Origin: Hyalangium ruber
GTDB lineage: Bacteria > Myxococcota > Myxococcia > Myxococcales > Myxococcaceae
DNA: 64,000 nucleotides
Reading direction: 5' to 3'
NCBI RefSeq assembly: GCF_034259325.1
Contig: NZ_JAXIVS010000006.1
Location: 62,001 to 126,000, forward strand
Shown: in pieces, positions 48,386 to 56,076 of the stretch
Position numbering within the stretch: position 1 is the first letter of the stretch
Layout: each line of letters opens with the position of its first letter
Position numbers and translations under genes: made by a program
The notes under the pieces: generated by a model
Seen by the model: only the letters and a program-made list of their open reading frames with translations
Databases searched by the model: none
What the model was told of the DNA's origin: nothing

Positions 48386-49296
48386 GAGGTTCCCGTCACG
48401 AGGTGCTCGAGGTGTCCCATCACCTGCTCGATGGCCGCCCGCCCGAAGGAGGACACGAAGAGTCGCGGCACCGGATGCACGGGTACGTGCAGGTTGCGCT
48501 CGAGCTTCATGCCGGAGAGCACCGCCTGGGCCGCGCGGTCATGGTGCGCCTTGGCCGCCTGGTACAGCTCCGGGTGGCCGGAGAGCGCCTCCAGGTCTCC
48601 CTCGCTGAAGCGCTCGGTGAACGTCGCGTTGAGCACGGCCGCATGGGTGCGGATGCGGAGCTGATCTCGCAGCGCCGAGTGCAGCTCCAACGCCTCGTTT
48701 ACCGGCAGCTCCTCCGGCAGCGCCACCAGCACCGCCGCCGTGACCTGGGGATCCACCAGCAGGTCCCTCATCTTCAGCGCCTCGCGCGTCATCGGGCCGG
48801 GTGGCAGCGTGCGCAGCAGCACGTGGGGCACGTTGAGGAAGGTGATGGCGTGGCCCGTAGCCGGCGCGTCCAGGACGATCGTCTCGTAGCGGTCCCTGCC
48901 GTCCGGCAGCTTCTCCTGCAGGTGGTAGAGGATCTTCCCCAGCATCACCAGCTCTTGCAGCGAGGGGATGAAGCGCAGGAAGTAGCGCACCACGCGGTTC
49001 TCGAAGACCGTCTTGTAGAGCGTCTCGAAGCGCAGGACCATCAGCGCGTACTCGCGCATGGCCTCCTGGGGCCGCACGTCCACCGCCCAGAGGTTCTCCT
49101 CCAGCAGCGAAACCTCGGGGCCCGCGGGCGGGCGCTCCAGGAAGCGGCTCACGCGCTCCTGGGTGTTCACCTCGCACACGAGGGTGCGGCGGCCGGCGCG
49201 CGCCGAGCGCAGCGCCAGCGCGGCCGCGATGGTGCTCTTGCCCACGCCGCCCTTGCCGGAAACGATCCACAGGCGCTTGTCGAGCAGGCCGGCCAT
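48382..49296 (-). CDS. ArsA/Get3-family ATPase, first of a pair
   Basis: This 304-aa ATPase has a complete deviant Walker A, S-G-K-G-G-V-G-K-S-T, and a Walker B-like I-V-L-D-A-P-A-T-G-H. It is shorter than its partner and lacks the I-D-P-A-K-R-L stretch, having V-C-E-V-N-T-Q-E-R in that place. It is the upstream gene of the pair, overlapping the next start by 4 bp. The chosen ATG (49296) begins the conserved sequence (MAGLLDKRLWIVSG). No clear ribosome site precedes it, and an earlier start would add non-conserved residues. Confidence 0.9.
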   Translation of the reverse strand: MAGLLDKRLWIVSGKGGVGKSTIAAALALRSARAGRRTLVCEVNTQERVSRFLERPPAGPEVSLLEENLWAVDVRPQEAMREYALMVLRFETLYKTVFENRVVRYFLRFIPSLQELVMLGKILYHLQEKLPDGRDRYETIVLDAPATGHAITFLNVPHVLLRTLPPGPMTREALKMRDLLVDPQVTAAVLVALPEELPVNEALELHSALRDQLRIRTHAAVLNATFTERFSEGDLEALSGHPELYQAAKAHHDRAAQAVLSGMKLERNLHVPVHPVPRLFVSSFGRAAIEQVMGHLEHLVTGTS

Positions 49297-49460
49297 AAGA
49301 GAGCGGCGAACCGTAGGGATGGGTCTGCCCCCTGTCAACGCACTCCCGCGCGCGGATTGCCCTGCTTGACACGCCGCGTTGGCAACCTTCACAGTGCGCC
49401 GTTTTCTTCCAGACGCTCTGGGGGGCCCCGCGGGCCCCGCGCACGAGGATCCCTACGTCC

Positions 49461-49760
49461 ATGCTGAAGAACAACCCTGTGATGAAGAAGCTGGTGGAGA
49501 CCGGTGAGGAGCGCATCGGAAAGATCGCCCAGCAGCTGCTCTCCAACGAGAAGTTCGTCGCCACCGTGCAGACGCTCGTGTCGCGCTCGCTGGCGGCCAA
49601 GGGCACGCTGGACTCGGCGCTGCGCACCGCCCTGTCGGCGATGAACCTGCCGTCCACCGCGGACCTGGAGCAGCTGCGCACCAAGGTGGATGACCTGGAG
49701 AAGCTGCTCTCCTCCGTGGAGAGCAAGATCGACGCGCTGGTGGACAGCAAGAAGCAATAA
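49461..49760 (+). CDS. Small phasin-like coiled-coil protein
   Basis: This 99-aa protein has a helical first half (KLVETGEERIGKIAQQLL, and VQTLVSRSLAAKGTLDSALR) and a heptad coiled coil at about 68-95 (LEQLRTKVDDLEKLLSSVES). This is the layout of phasin or granule-associated proteins. Its neighbours are a ParA ATPase (18 bp downstream) and a PhaR-type regulator, so binding to polyhydroxyalkanoate granules is likely. The assignment rests on pattern and context, not on a strong motif. It starts a two-gene plus-strand unit that diverges from the ArsA-like pair. Confidence 0.7.
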   Translation: MLKNNPVMKKLVETGEERIGKIAQQLLSNEKFVATVQTLVSRSLAAKGTLDSALRTALSAMNLPSTADLEQLRTKVDDLEKLLSSVESKIDALVDSKKQ

Positions 49761-49778
49761 CCCCAGGAGCCCCCCGCC

Positions 49779-50585
49779 ATGCGGCGCATCGCGTTCATCA
49801 ACGAGAAGGGTGGCACCGGCAAGACGACGCTCGCGGTGAACACCGCCGCGTGGCTCGCCCAGGAAGCCGGGCTCAAGGTGCTCCTCGTGGACATGGACAC
49901 CCAGGGGCACTCCGGGAAATCCCTGGGCGTGGATGTGCGCACGCTGCCGCGCAACGTCTTCCACCTGCTCACCGACAGCCGCGTGCAGCTGGAAGAGGTG
50001 GTGCAGCCCTCGGCCGTGCCCGGGCTGAGCGTGCTGCCCTCTTATAAGGAGATGGCGGACTTCCCCGTGGAGGTGGCCCAGGACGCGCGCCGCTCCCACC
50101 GGCTGGCCGACCGGCTGGCTCCGGCGGAGGCGGCCGGCTTCCAGGCCATCGTCTTCGATGCGCCGCCCTCCATGGGGCTCACCACCCGCAACATCCTCGT
50201 GGCGGCCTCGGAGGTGGTGGTGCCGGTGGCGCTCACGTACCTGGCGCTCGATGGGTGCGCGGAGATGGTGGAGACGGTGCGCAAGGTGGGCGAGGCCGAG
50301 GGCCGGCCCGACCTGCGCGTCACCAAGGTGGTGCCCACGCTCTACCGGAAGACGGCCCTGGCCGACGCCATCCTCGAGCGGCTCAAGGCCTACTTCCCCG
50401 ACTCGCTCGCCTCCACGCCCCTGGGTTTCAACGTGAAGATCGACGAGGCCCAGAGCCACGGGAAGACGATCTGGGAGTACGCCCCCAAGAGCCGCGGCGC
50501 GGAGATGCTCGCGGCCATCGCTCGGGAGATCCACGAGGCGCCCGCCGCTTCCAAGAAGAAGAAGCAGGCGCCCCGCGTGGCGTGA
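49779..50585 (+). CDS. ParA-family ATPase
   Basis: This 268-aa protein is a ParA/MinD-type partition ATPase. It has the deviant Walker A K-G-G-T-G-K-T-T (10-17), V-D-M-D-T-Q-G-H in the A' box and V-F-D-A-P-P-S as Walker B. A basic Lys-rich tail (SKKKKQAP) may bind DNA. No ParB gene is adjacent, so this is an orphan ParA of the kind that positions cargo such as carboxysomes, chemotaxis clusters or granules. With a phasin-like protein before it and PhaR after it, granule segregation is the likeliest job. That is inference. Confidence 0.92.
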   Translation: MRRIAFINEKGGTGKTTLAVNTAAWLAQEAGLKVLLVDMDTQGHSGKSLGVDVRTLPRNVFHLLTDSRVQLEEVVQPSAVPGLSVLPSYKEMADFPVEVAQDARRSHRLADRLAPAEAAGFQAIVFDAPPSMGLTTRNILVAASEVVVPVALTYLALDGCAEMVETVRKVGEAEGRPDLRVTKVVPTLYRKTALADAILERLKAYFPDSLASTPLGFNVKIDEAQSHGKTIWEYAPKSRGAEMLAAIAREIHEAPAASKKKKQAPRVA

Positions 50586-50591
50586 GTCGCC

Positions 50592-51260
50592 TTACGACTT
50601 GCCCTGCTTCTCCAGCTCGTCGAGCTTCTTCTCCAGCTCCTCGAGCCGCTGGGTCAGCGACTGCATGTCGCGGCCGAGCGCCGGCAGGTTGCCGGTGAGG
50701 TTCTCGACGACGTGCCGCACGCGCTCGTCGATCTTCTTCTGGAAGTCCTCGAAGGCGCGCTGGCTGGCCTTGAGCAGCTCCGCGGGGTTGATGGTCGCTC
50801 CGCCCGCCTGCCCCTCCTGCGGCTGGGGCTGGGCCTCTTCCGAAGGCGCCTCCGACTCAGGCTCGTCGCCGCGCTTCTCGTCGCGCCGCAGGAGCTTGTC
50901 CAGGCGCGACTCCGCCTCCTCGCGGATGGAGGCCACGCGCGGCGTCACTTCCTTCTGGATGAAGCCCGAGATGGACTCGCCCGGGTGGCGGATGATTTCG
51001 CGCAGCACCGCCAGCGGCATCTGGTTCTTCTTCTTCTCCTCCTCGAAGATGATCTGCGCGAGCGTCACGGAGGTCAGATCCTCCTTCGTGCGATTGTCGA
51101 CAATTCGCACCTCGACGCCGTCTTTAATCATCGCGGCGATCTCATCGAGCGTGACGTACCGGCTCTCCACGGTGTCGTAGAGCTTCCGGTTGGTGTACCG
51201 CTTGATGACTTTCGGCTCCTTGCCGCCTGGAGCGCTGCTTGCCTGCTCTGCTTCGCTCAT
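50592..51260 (-). CDS. phaR: PhaR-type polyhydroxyalkanoate synthesis regulator
   Basis: The 222-aa protein has the PHB/PHA accumulation regulator DNA-binding domain near its start (VIKRYTNRKLYDTVESRYVT, about 18-40). The associated domain follows (TSVTLAQIIFEEEKKKN, and PLAVLREIIRHPGESISGFI). A Gln/Glu-rich linker at about 125-160 and a C-terminal coiled coil (LTQRLEELEKKLDELEKQ) complete it. PhaR represses phasin genes and binds granules when polymer is present, freeing the promoter. The convergent layout beside a phasin-like gene fits that circuit. Confidence 0.93.
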   Translation of the reverse strand: MSEAEQASSAPGGKEPKVIKRYTNRKLYDTVESRYVTLDEIAAMIKDGVEVRIVDNRTKEDLTSVTLAQIIFEEEKKKNQMPLAVLREIIRHPGESISGFIQKEVTPRVASIREEAESRLDKLLRRDEKRGDEPESEAPSEEAQPQPQEGQAGGATINPAELLKASQRAFEDFQKKIDERVRHVVENLTGNLPALGRDMQSLTQRLEELEKKLDELEKQGKS

Positions 51261-51387
51261 TTTTCGGTTCTCCGCCCGTGTCCGGAAGGGTTTCCCGTGA
51301 AGCCGGAAAGCCGGGACCCTGTAGCAAAGGGGGGTTAGAGGAGCAAGCTGGCTCGGTTGCCTGCTCGCGACGGCGCCTCAGCCCGCC

Positions 51388-51393
51388 TATACT
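51388..51393 (+). promoter_or_regulatory. Possible -10 element, near-leaderless start
   Basis: TATACT lies 15 bp before the ATG at 51409, and no ribosome site is seen in between, so transcription may start only a few bases ahead of the codon. No good -35 element is visible at 17 bp. Confidence 0.25.
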
Positions 51394-51408
51394 GCCCCAC
51401 CTGCCCGA

Positions 51409-54249
51409 ATGATCGTCAAGTGTGAGCAGTGTCAGACGCGGTTCAAGATCCCCGATGAGAAGGTGACGGACAAGGGGGTCAAGGTCCGCTGTACCAAGTG
51501 TGGCCACACCTTCCGCGTCACGAAGGAGTCGGCGGCCGCCGCTACCGGTGCGCCCGCGCCGGTTCCTCCCGTTCCTGGCGCGCCCTCGGGCGATGCCGGG
51601 TTCGACCCCTTCGCGCGCTTCGGCACCGCCCCAGAGCCCAAGGGCGTCCAGGTCACTCGGCCCGGCTTCTTCGCCGAGGGTGTCGAGGCCAGCCGCACGG
51701 CGCCCCCGCCCGGCCTGCCGCCAGCGCCGTGGAACGCTCCGGACTCGGGCGTGGAGGAGGACGCCTTCCAGGAGACCACGCGGGTCATGCCGCACCTGCC
51801 GGTCCCCATGGAGGCGCGGCCCCCTGTGCCGTCCCTGCCGCCCGTGGGGTTCGACTTCGATGCGCCGGAGGCCTTGCCTGCTCCGGCCCCGCCTCGCGGA
51901 GCCACGCCTGTCCCCGGCCAGGGCTTCGCGCCTCGCGGAGCCACGCCTGTCCCCGGCCAGGGCTTCGCGCCCCGTGGGGCGACGCCCGTTCCCGGCCAGG
52001 GATTGCCAGGAGCCAGGGGCGCGGCGCCGATGCCGGGTGGCATTCCCGCTGTCTCTCCCGTGGCGCCCAAGGCTGGGGCGAACCCGGTGGCGCCCGCGGC
52101 CAAGCGGCCCTCCACGGCGGGCATGCCCCGGCCTGGGGCGCTTTCCGCTGCCCCGGGCGTCGCGGCTCCCGCGCGACCGGCGCCCAAGCCCGCGGCTCCC
52201 GCGCCGGCCGCGGCTTCCGTTCCTCCCGCGGCGGACCTGTTCGCTGAGTTCTTCTCCGGAGCGCCTGGAGCGCCCGCCGTTCCGCTGCCGGACCTGCCTC
52301 CGCCCAGCGCCACCCCCGCGCCCCTGACCCCCGCGCCCGTGAAGGCGTCGGGCGGCTCACCCCTCGCGCCGTTTGGCGCCCCGGACAAGGGGGCCTTCGG
52401 CGCGGTGGACATGGACCTGAGCGAGCCTCCGCCCGACCTCGGTCCTCCGCCGGAGTTCGACTCCGACCCCATGTTCTCGGAGCCCGCGCCCACGCCCGTG
52501 GCGCCGCCTCCGCCCGTGGCGCCACCTCCGCCCGCGCCCATGGCCATGGGCCGGCCGACGCCGCTTCCGGTGGCTCCCACCCCGGGGCGGCCTCTCGCGC
52601 CGCCCGCCGCCGCTCCTCCGAAGGGGCGCGCCCCCGCGGCGCAGACGGCTGCGCCCGCGATGGGACGCATGGCTCCTCCGGCCATGGCACCGCCCGCGAT
52701 GGCTCCTCCGGCCATGGCGCCTCCCGCGATGGCTCCGCCCGCGGTACACGCGCCGGTGTCGGCCTCGCCCTTCGCGGATGAGGATCCCTTCGGTCCGTCG
52801 AATGCCGACTTCAGCGAGCCGGCACCCGACTTCGAGCAACCGCTCGCGCCCCCGCCCGCTGCGCCCGTACCCGCGCCCGCGCCCGCACTCTCGGCCCTGC
52901 CCTTCGCGGACGAGGATCCGTTCGGCACGGCTGGGGTGGACCTGAACGCCCCGCCCCCCGACGAGGCCCCCGCGCCTGCTTACGCGGCGGCGCCCCTGCC
53001 GGTTCCGTCTCCGCCGGGAGCGGGCGCTCCCATGGACGAGTTCGCTCCTCCGGGCCCCATGGAGTTCGGGTTCGCCGATGAGCAGCTCCCCTCGGGGTCC
53101 GCGCCCATGGCCGACCCGTTCGCGGCGCCTGCGCCTGGCGGAGGCATGGACGATCCGTTCGCGGCGCCTGCGCCCGGCGGAGGCATGGACGATCCGTTCG
53201 CGGCCCAAGCCGCGGCGGCCCTGGACGACCCATTCGCGCCGCAAGCTTCCGACGCCGGCGCCATGCCGGATCCGTTCGCCGCGCCGGCCTCGGCAGGCAC
53301 CATGGACGATCCGTTCGCGGCGGCGGCCGCCTCCGCGGGCGGCATGGCCGATCCGTTCGCGACGGCGGAGCCTGCCTTCTCGCCCACGGAGACAGGGCGC
53401 CAGATGATTGGAGGCCCCGAGCAGGGCTTCCTCACCCAGACCGATACGAGCCACCAGACCATCAGCCCCACCGACACAGGGCGCTCCATGCTCGAGTTCC
53501 CGCCTCGCGGGGGCGCGGAGATGCAGGTGGAGGGCGAGGGCGGTGGGCACGCGGTGGGCTCTCGCGAGCTGATCGATCTGCCGTCCCAGCCCGAGGCGGC
53601 ACAGGCCGCCCCGTCGATGCCCGCGCCGAACCTGGCCTCTCCCGCCATCGCCCGTCCCGCGGGCCGTCCGGCGGACATGGGCATCCCCGAGCGGCGCAAG
53701 CCGACCGCGGCCCAGCAGGTGACGGGGCAGGTGGCCTACCTCACCATCGCCGCGGGGCTGCTGCTGGCCATCATGGCCGTCAGCGGGGTGTACGTGAAGC
53801 AGGGCAGGGTGGACATCTCCGCCCTGTCGCCGGGGGAGCTGATGAAGCTGGTGACTCCCAGCGACTTCGCCATGCGCAACGTCACCAACGGCCTCTATGA
53901 CACGCGCGGGGGCAACCCGGTCTTCTACGTCCGCGGAGAGGTGGAGAACCGCGCCTCGAAGCCCATGCGCGTCAAGGTGCGGGCCTCGCTCTATGACGGC
54001 GGCCAGCGCGTGAAGTCCGAGGAGGGGCTTGCCGGAGTCACGGCCACGGCCGAGGATCTCCACGTCATCACCAGCCCCGAGGCCTCGGCGCAGCTGCGCT
54101 CCCGCCTGGATGCCGGCTCCACGGTCATCGCTCCCGGAGGCCGGGCGCCCTTCGCGCTCGTCTTCCAGGAGTACCCCCAGGAGCAGCTCGCCGACTTCCG
54201 GCTCAAGGTGACGATGGAGCCCGCCCTCGAAGAGGGAGGCAAGCCGTAG
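51409..54249 (+). CDS. Zinc-ribbon/DUF3426 membrane protein with DPF-rich disordered linker
   Basis: The 946-aa protein starts with an MJ0042-type zinc ribbon (C-E-Q-C and C-T-K-C; Cys5, 8, 28, 31). About 700 residues of Pro/Ala-rich disordered sequence follow, then one membrane helix at about 775-797 (LTIAAGLLLAIMAVSGVYV) and a C-terminal DUF3426-type beta domain (FYVRGEVENRASKPMRVKV). The N-terminus should be cytoplasmic and the end periplasmic. The linker has about ten D-P-F motifs, mostly within residues 565-650, and tandem repeats. The order resembles myxobacterial gliding proteins such as AgmX/GltJ at the N-terminus, but there is no TonB-like end here. Function is unknown. Confidence 0.85.
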   Translation: MIVKCEQCQTRFKIPDEKVTDKGVKVRCTKCGHTFRVTKESAAAATGAPAPVPPVPGAPSGDAGFDPFARFGTAPEPKGVQVTRPGFFAEGVEASRTAPPPGLPPAPWNAPDSGVEEDAFQETTRVMPHLPVPMEARPPVPSLPPVGFDFDAPEALPAPAPPRGATPVPGQGFAPRGATPVPGQGFAPRGATPVPGQGLPGARGAAPMPGGIPAVSPVAPKAGANPVAPAAKRPSTAGMPRPGALSAAPGVAAPARPAPKPAAPAPAAASVPPAADLFAEFFSGAPGAPAVPLPDLPPPSATPAPLTPAPVKASGGSPLAPFGAPDKGAFGAVDMDLSEPPPDLGPPPEFDSDPMFSEPAPTPVAPPPPVAPPPPAPMAMGRPTPLPVAPTPGRPLAPPAAAPPKGRAPAAQTAAPAMGRMAPPAMAPPAMAPPAMAPPAMAPPAVHAPVSASPFADEDPFGPSNADFSEPAPDFEQPLAPPPAAPVPAPAPALSALPFADEDPFGTAGVDLNAPPPDEAPAPAYAAAPLPVPSPPGAGAPMDEFAPPGPMEFGFADEQLPSGSAPMADPFAAPAPGGGMDDPFAAPAPGGGMDDPFAAQAAAALDDPFAPQASDAGAMPDPFAAPASAGTMDDPFAAAAASAGGMADPFATAEPAFSPTETGRQMIGGPEQGFLTQTDTSHQTISPTDTGRSMLEFPPRGGAEMQVEGEGGGHAVGSRELIDLPSQPEAAQAAPSMPAPNLASPAIARPAGRPADMGIPERRKPTAAQQVTGQVAYLTIAAGLLLAIMAVSGVYVKQGRVDISALSPGELMKLVTPSDFAMRNVTNGLYDTRGGNPVFYVRGEVENRASKPMRVKVRASLYDGGQRVKSEEGLAGVTATAEDLHVITSPEASAQLRSRLDAGSTVIAPGGRAPFALVFQEYPQEQLADFRLKVTMEPALEEGGKP
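51892..52001 (+). repeat. 39-bp tandem repeats in zinc-ribbon protein gene
   Basis: Two identical 39-bp copies (51892-51930 and 51931-51969) and a diverged third encode PRGATPVPGQGFA. Exact identity of the first two copies suggests recent duplication. Confidence 0.85.
53122..53199 (+). repeat. 39-bp direct repeat encoding DPF motifs
   Basis: Two near-identical 39-bp copies (53122-53160 and 53161-53199) encode AAPAPGGGMDDPF. They sit in the DPF-rich part of the linker and show how the motif array has grown. Confidence 0.85.
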
Positions 54250-54256
54250 CGAGGCC

Positions 54257-55027
54257 ATGCCCACCCAGGAGCAAGCCAGGAACCTCGCGCTGCGGCTGCA
54301 TGGCTTGAGCGGCGGCGGGGAGATCCTCCGCAAGGCGGTGGCGCGTGAGCTGGCGCGGGTGGATCCCCTCGACGCCAACGAGCTGGTGGGCCACCTCATC
54401 GCCCTGGCCCGCTCGGGTTGGGAGCCGGCCACCCACATCCTCTCGGCCTGTGTGAAGGCGCTCGCCATGGAGGCCGAGCACATTCCCTACGCGGAGGAGC
54501 TGCGGCGGCTGGCGCACGTCCAGTCCCTGCCCACCGTGGCGGACCTGTTCGCCGAGGGCCCCGCGCGCCAGGAGATGGACAAGGGCGCGGCGGCCAAGGC
54601 GGACGCGCGCGTCTTCACCCAGTCGCTGGGGCACCTCAAGCAGCAGGCGCGCCTCACGAGGGACCCGGACGTGCTCTCGCGCCTGGCCACGGCGAGCGAT
54701 CCCTCCGTGGTGCGCAACGCCCTGCTCAACCCCCGGCTCACGGAGCCGCTCGTGGTGCGCATGGCCGCGCGCCGCCCGGCTCGGCCCGAGCCGCTGTTGG
54801 AGATCTGGAAGTCCCCACGCTGGTCGGTCCGCCACGCGGTGCGCCGGGCGCTCGTCTTCAACCCGTACCTGCCGCCGGAGGTGGGGGCGAAGATCGTCCC
54901 CCTGCTCAACGTCACGGACCTGGCGGAGCTGGCGGGCGACTCCTCCGTCCACCCGTCCCTGAGAGAGCAGGCCGCCCGCCTGCTGGAGCAGGACCCGGCG
55001 GGCAAGCGGGGGAGCGGCGGGGCCTAG
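54257..55027 (+). CDS. Conserved hypothetical helical-repeat protein
   Basis: This 256-aa soluble protein is almost entirely helical. Its second half reads like HEAT-type or leucine-rich-variant-type repeats: DPDVLSRLATASDPSVVRNA, then NPRLTEPLVVRMAARR, then SPRWSVRHAVRRALVFNPYLPP. I do not recognise a named family, although similar proteins occur in other myxobacteria as far as I recall. It starts 7 bp after the zinc-ribbon gene, so the two are one operon and may form a complex. Its stop overlaps that of tatA on the other strand. Confidence 0.75.
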   Translation: MPTQEQARNLALRLHGLSGGGEILRKAVARELARVDPLDANELVGHLIALARSGWEPATHILSACVKALAMEAEHIPYAEELRRLAHVQSLPTVADLFAEGPARQEMDKGAAAKADARVFTQSLGHLKQQARLTRDPDVLSRLATASDPSVVRNALLNPRLTEPLVVRMAARRPARPEPLLEIWKSPRWSVRHAVRRALVFNPYLPPEVGAKIVPLLNVTDLAELAGDSSVHPSLREQAARLLEQDPAGKRGSGGA

Positions 55028-55239
55028 CCGCGCTTGGAGTCGGTGTACTCGGCGTCGGTGGTGCCGCGGCGCGAGTCGGGCAGGGGCTTCACGTCCACGA
55101 AGTCCTGGCCCTTGGAGGCCTTGCGGAACGAGTAGACGAACTTGCCCACGGCGTTGCCGAGCTGCCCCATCCTCGCGGCGGAGAAGACGATCACCAGGAT
55201 GAAACCGAGAACGATGAACTCTCCGAGGCCCAGCCCCAT
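55024..55239 (-). CDS. tatA: Twin-arginine translocase subunit TatA/E
   Basis: This 71-aa protein has the TatA layout. A short N-terminal membrane helix begins after MGLGLGEF (IVLGFILVIVFSA), a hinge follows, and then the amphipathic helix R-M-G-Q-L-G-N-A-V-G-K-F-V-Y-S-F-R-K-A. A polar tail ends the protein. TatA forms the pore for folded proteins carrying twin-arginine signals. No tatB or tatC is in the window, which is common when tat genes are scattered. The start at 55239 was chosen because the conserved sequence begins there. Confidence 0.92.
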   Translation of the reverse strand: MGLGLGEFIVLGFILVIVFSAARMGQLGNAVGKFVYSFRKASKGQDFVDVKPLPDSRRGTTDAEYTDSKRG

Positions 55240-55350
55240 ACGCCTCACAGTGCAGCAAACCCCAGGGCGAGGCAAGTGACCTGTCAGTAGCGGACGGAAG
55301 GCCCCTCGGGGCTTGCCGCCCTGGGCCGATTCTGGCTCAGTCTGCCGCCC

Positions 55351-56076
55351 ATGCTCCTGCTCGCCCACCGGGGTGCCAGCGCTGATGCTCCCGAGAACAC
55401 CCTCGATGCCTTCGCCGAGGCCGTGAAGCAGGGGGCCGACGGCGTGGAGTTGGACGCCATGGTGTGCGGTTCGGGCGAGGTGGTGGTCTGCCATGACGAG
55501 CGGCTGGACCGCCTGGCGCGCCTGCCGTGGGAGGTGCGCACCACGCCCTATTGGAAGCTCCAGCGCGCGGACGTGGGCAGCCCCCTGGGCTTCGCCCCCG
55601 CGAGGATTCCCCTCCTGGAGGAGGTGCTGGATGCACTGCCCGCGCACTTCCTCATCAACATCGAGCTCAAGTGCGACCACTTCGATGACGGAGGGCTGGC
55701 GGTGAAGGTGGCGGAGCTGGTCACCCGGCGAGGACTGGCCGAGCGGGTGGTGGTCTCCAGCTTCAACCCCCTGTGCCTGTTCCGGCTGGCCGCCGCCGCG
55801 CCCACGCTGCGCCGGGGCTTCCTCATCGACCCGGACAAGCCGTGGGGCCCTCAGGCGTACGTGCTCACGCCGCTGGTCTCCTCGCACTCGGTACACCCGT
55901 TCCACGAGGCGTGTACCCCGGAGCGGGTGACGGACTGGAACACGGCGGGCCTGCGCGTGGCGGTGTGGACGGTGGACTCGCCCGAGCGCGCGCGGGAGCT
56001 GGAGGCGATGGGGATTTCCTACCTCATCACCAACCGGCCCCGCGCTCTGCGCGAGGGGCTGCGCCGGGCCGCCTGA
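55351..56076 (+). CDS. Glycerophosphodiester phosphodiesterase
   Basis: This 241-aa protein is a GDPD-family TIM barrel. It opens with L-A-H-R-G-A-S (His6, Arg7), continues with P-E-N-T-L-D-A-F and G-V-E-L-D, and has the catalytic C-H-D-E-R-L-D motif. The barrel ends with WTVDSPERARELEAMGISYL and I-T-N-R-P. It cleaves glycerophosphodiesters from phospholipid breakdown to glycerol-3-phosphate and an alcohol. No signal peptide is present, so it should act in the cytoplasm. It diverges from tatA and ends against the convergent outer-membrane gene with touching stops. Confidence 0.95.
   Translation: MLLLAHRGASADAPENTLDAFAEAVKQGADGVELDAMVCGSGEVVVCHDERLDRLARLPWEVRTTPYWKLQRADVGSPLGFAPARIPLLEEVLDALPAHFLINIELKCDHFDDGGLAVKVAELVTRRGLAERVVVSSFNPLCLFRLAAAAPTLRRGFLIDPDKPWGPQAYVLTPLVSSHSVHPFHEACTPERVTDWNTAGLRVAVWTVDSPERARELEAMGISYLITNRPRALREGLRRAA

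Noticed and set aside
47267-49296. Arsenite-exporting ArsA annotation for the ATPase pair
   Set aside because: No arsB, arsR or arsC nearby and no metal-binding Cys set. The Get3/BagAB-like pairing explains the sequences better.
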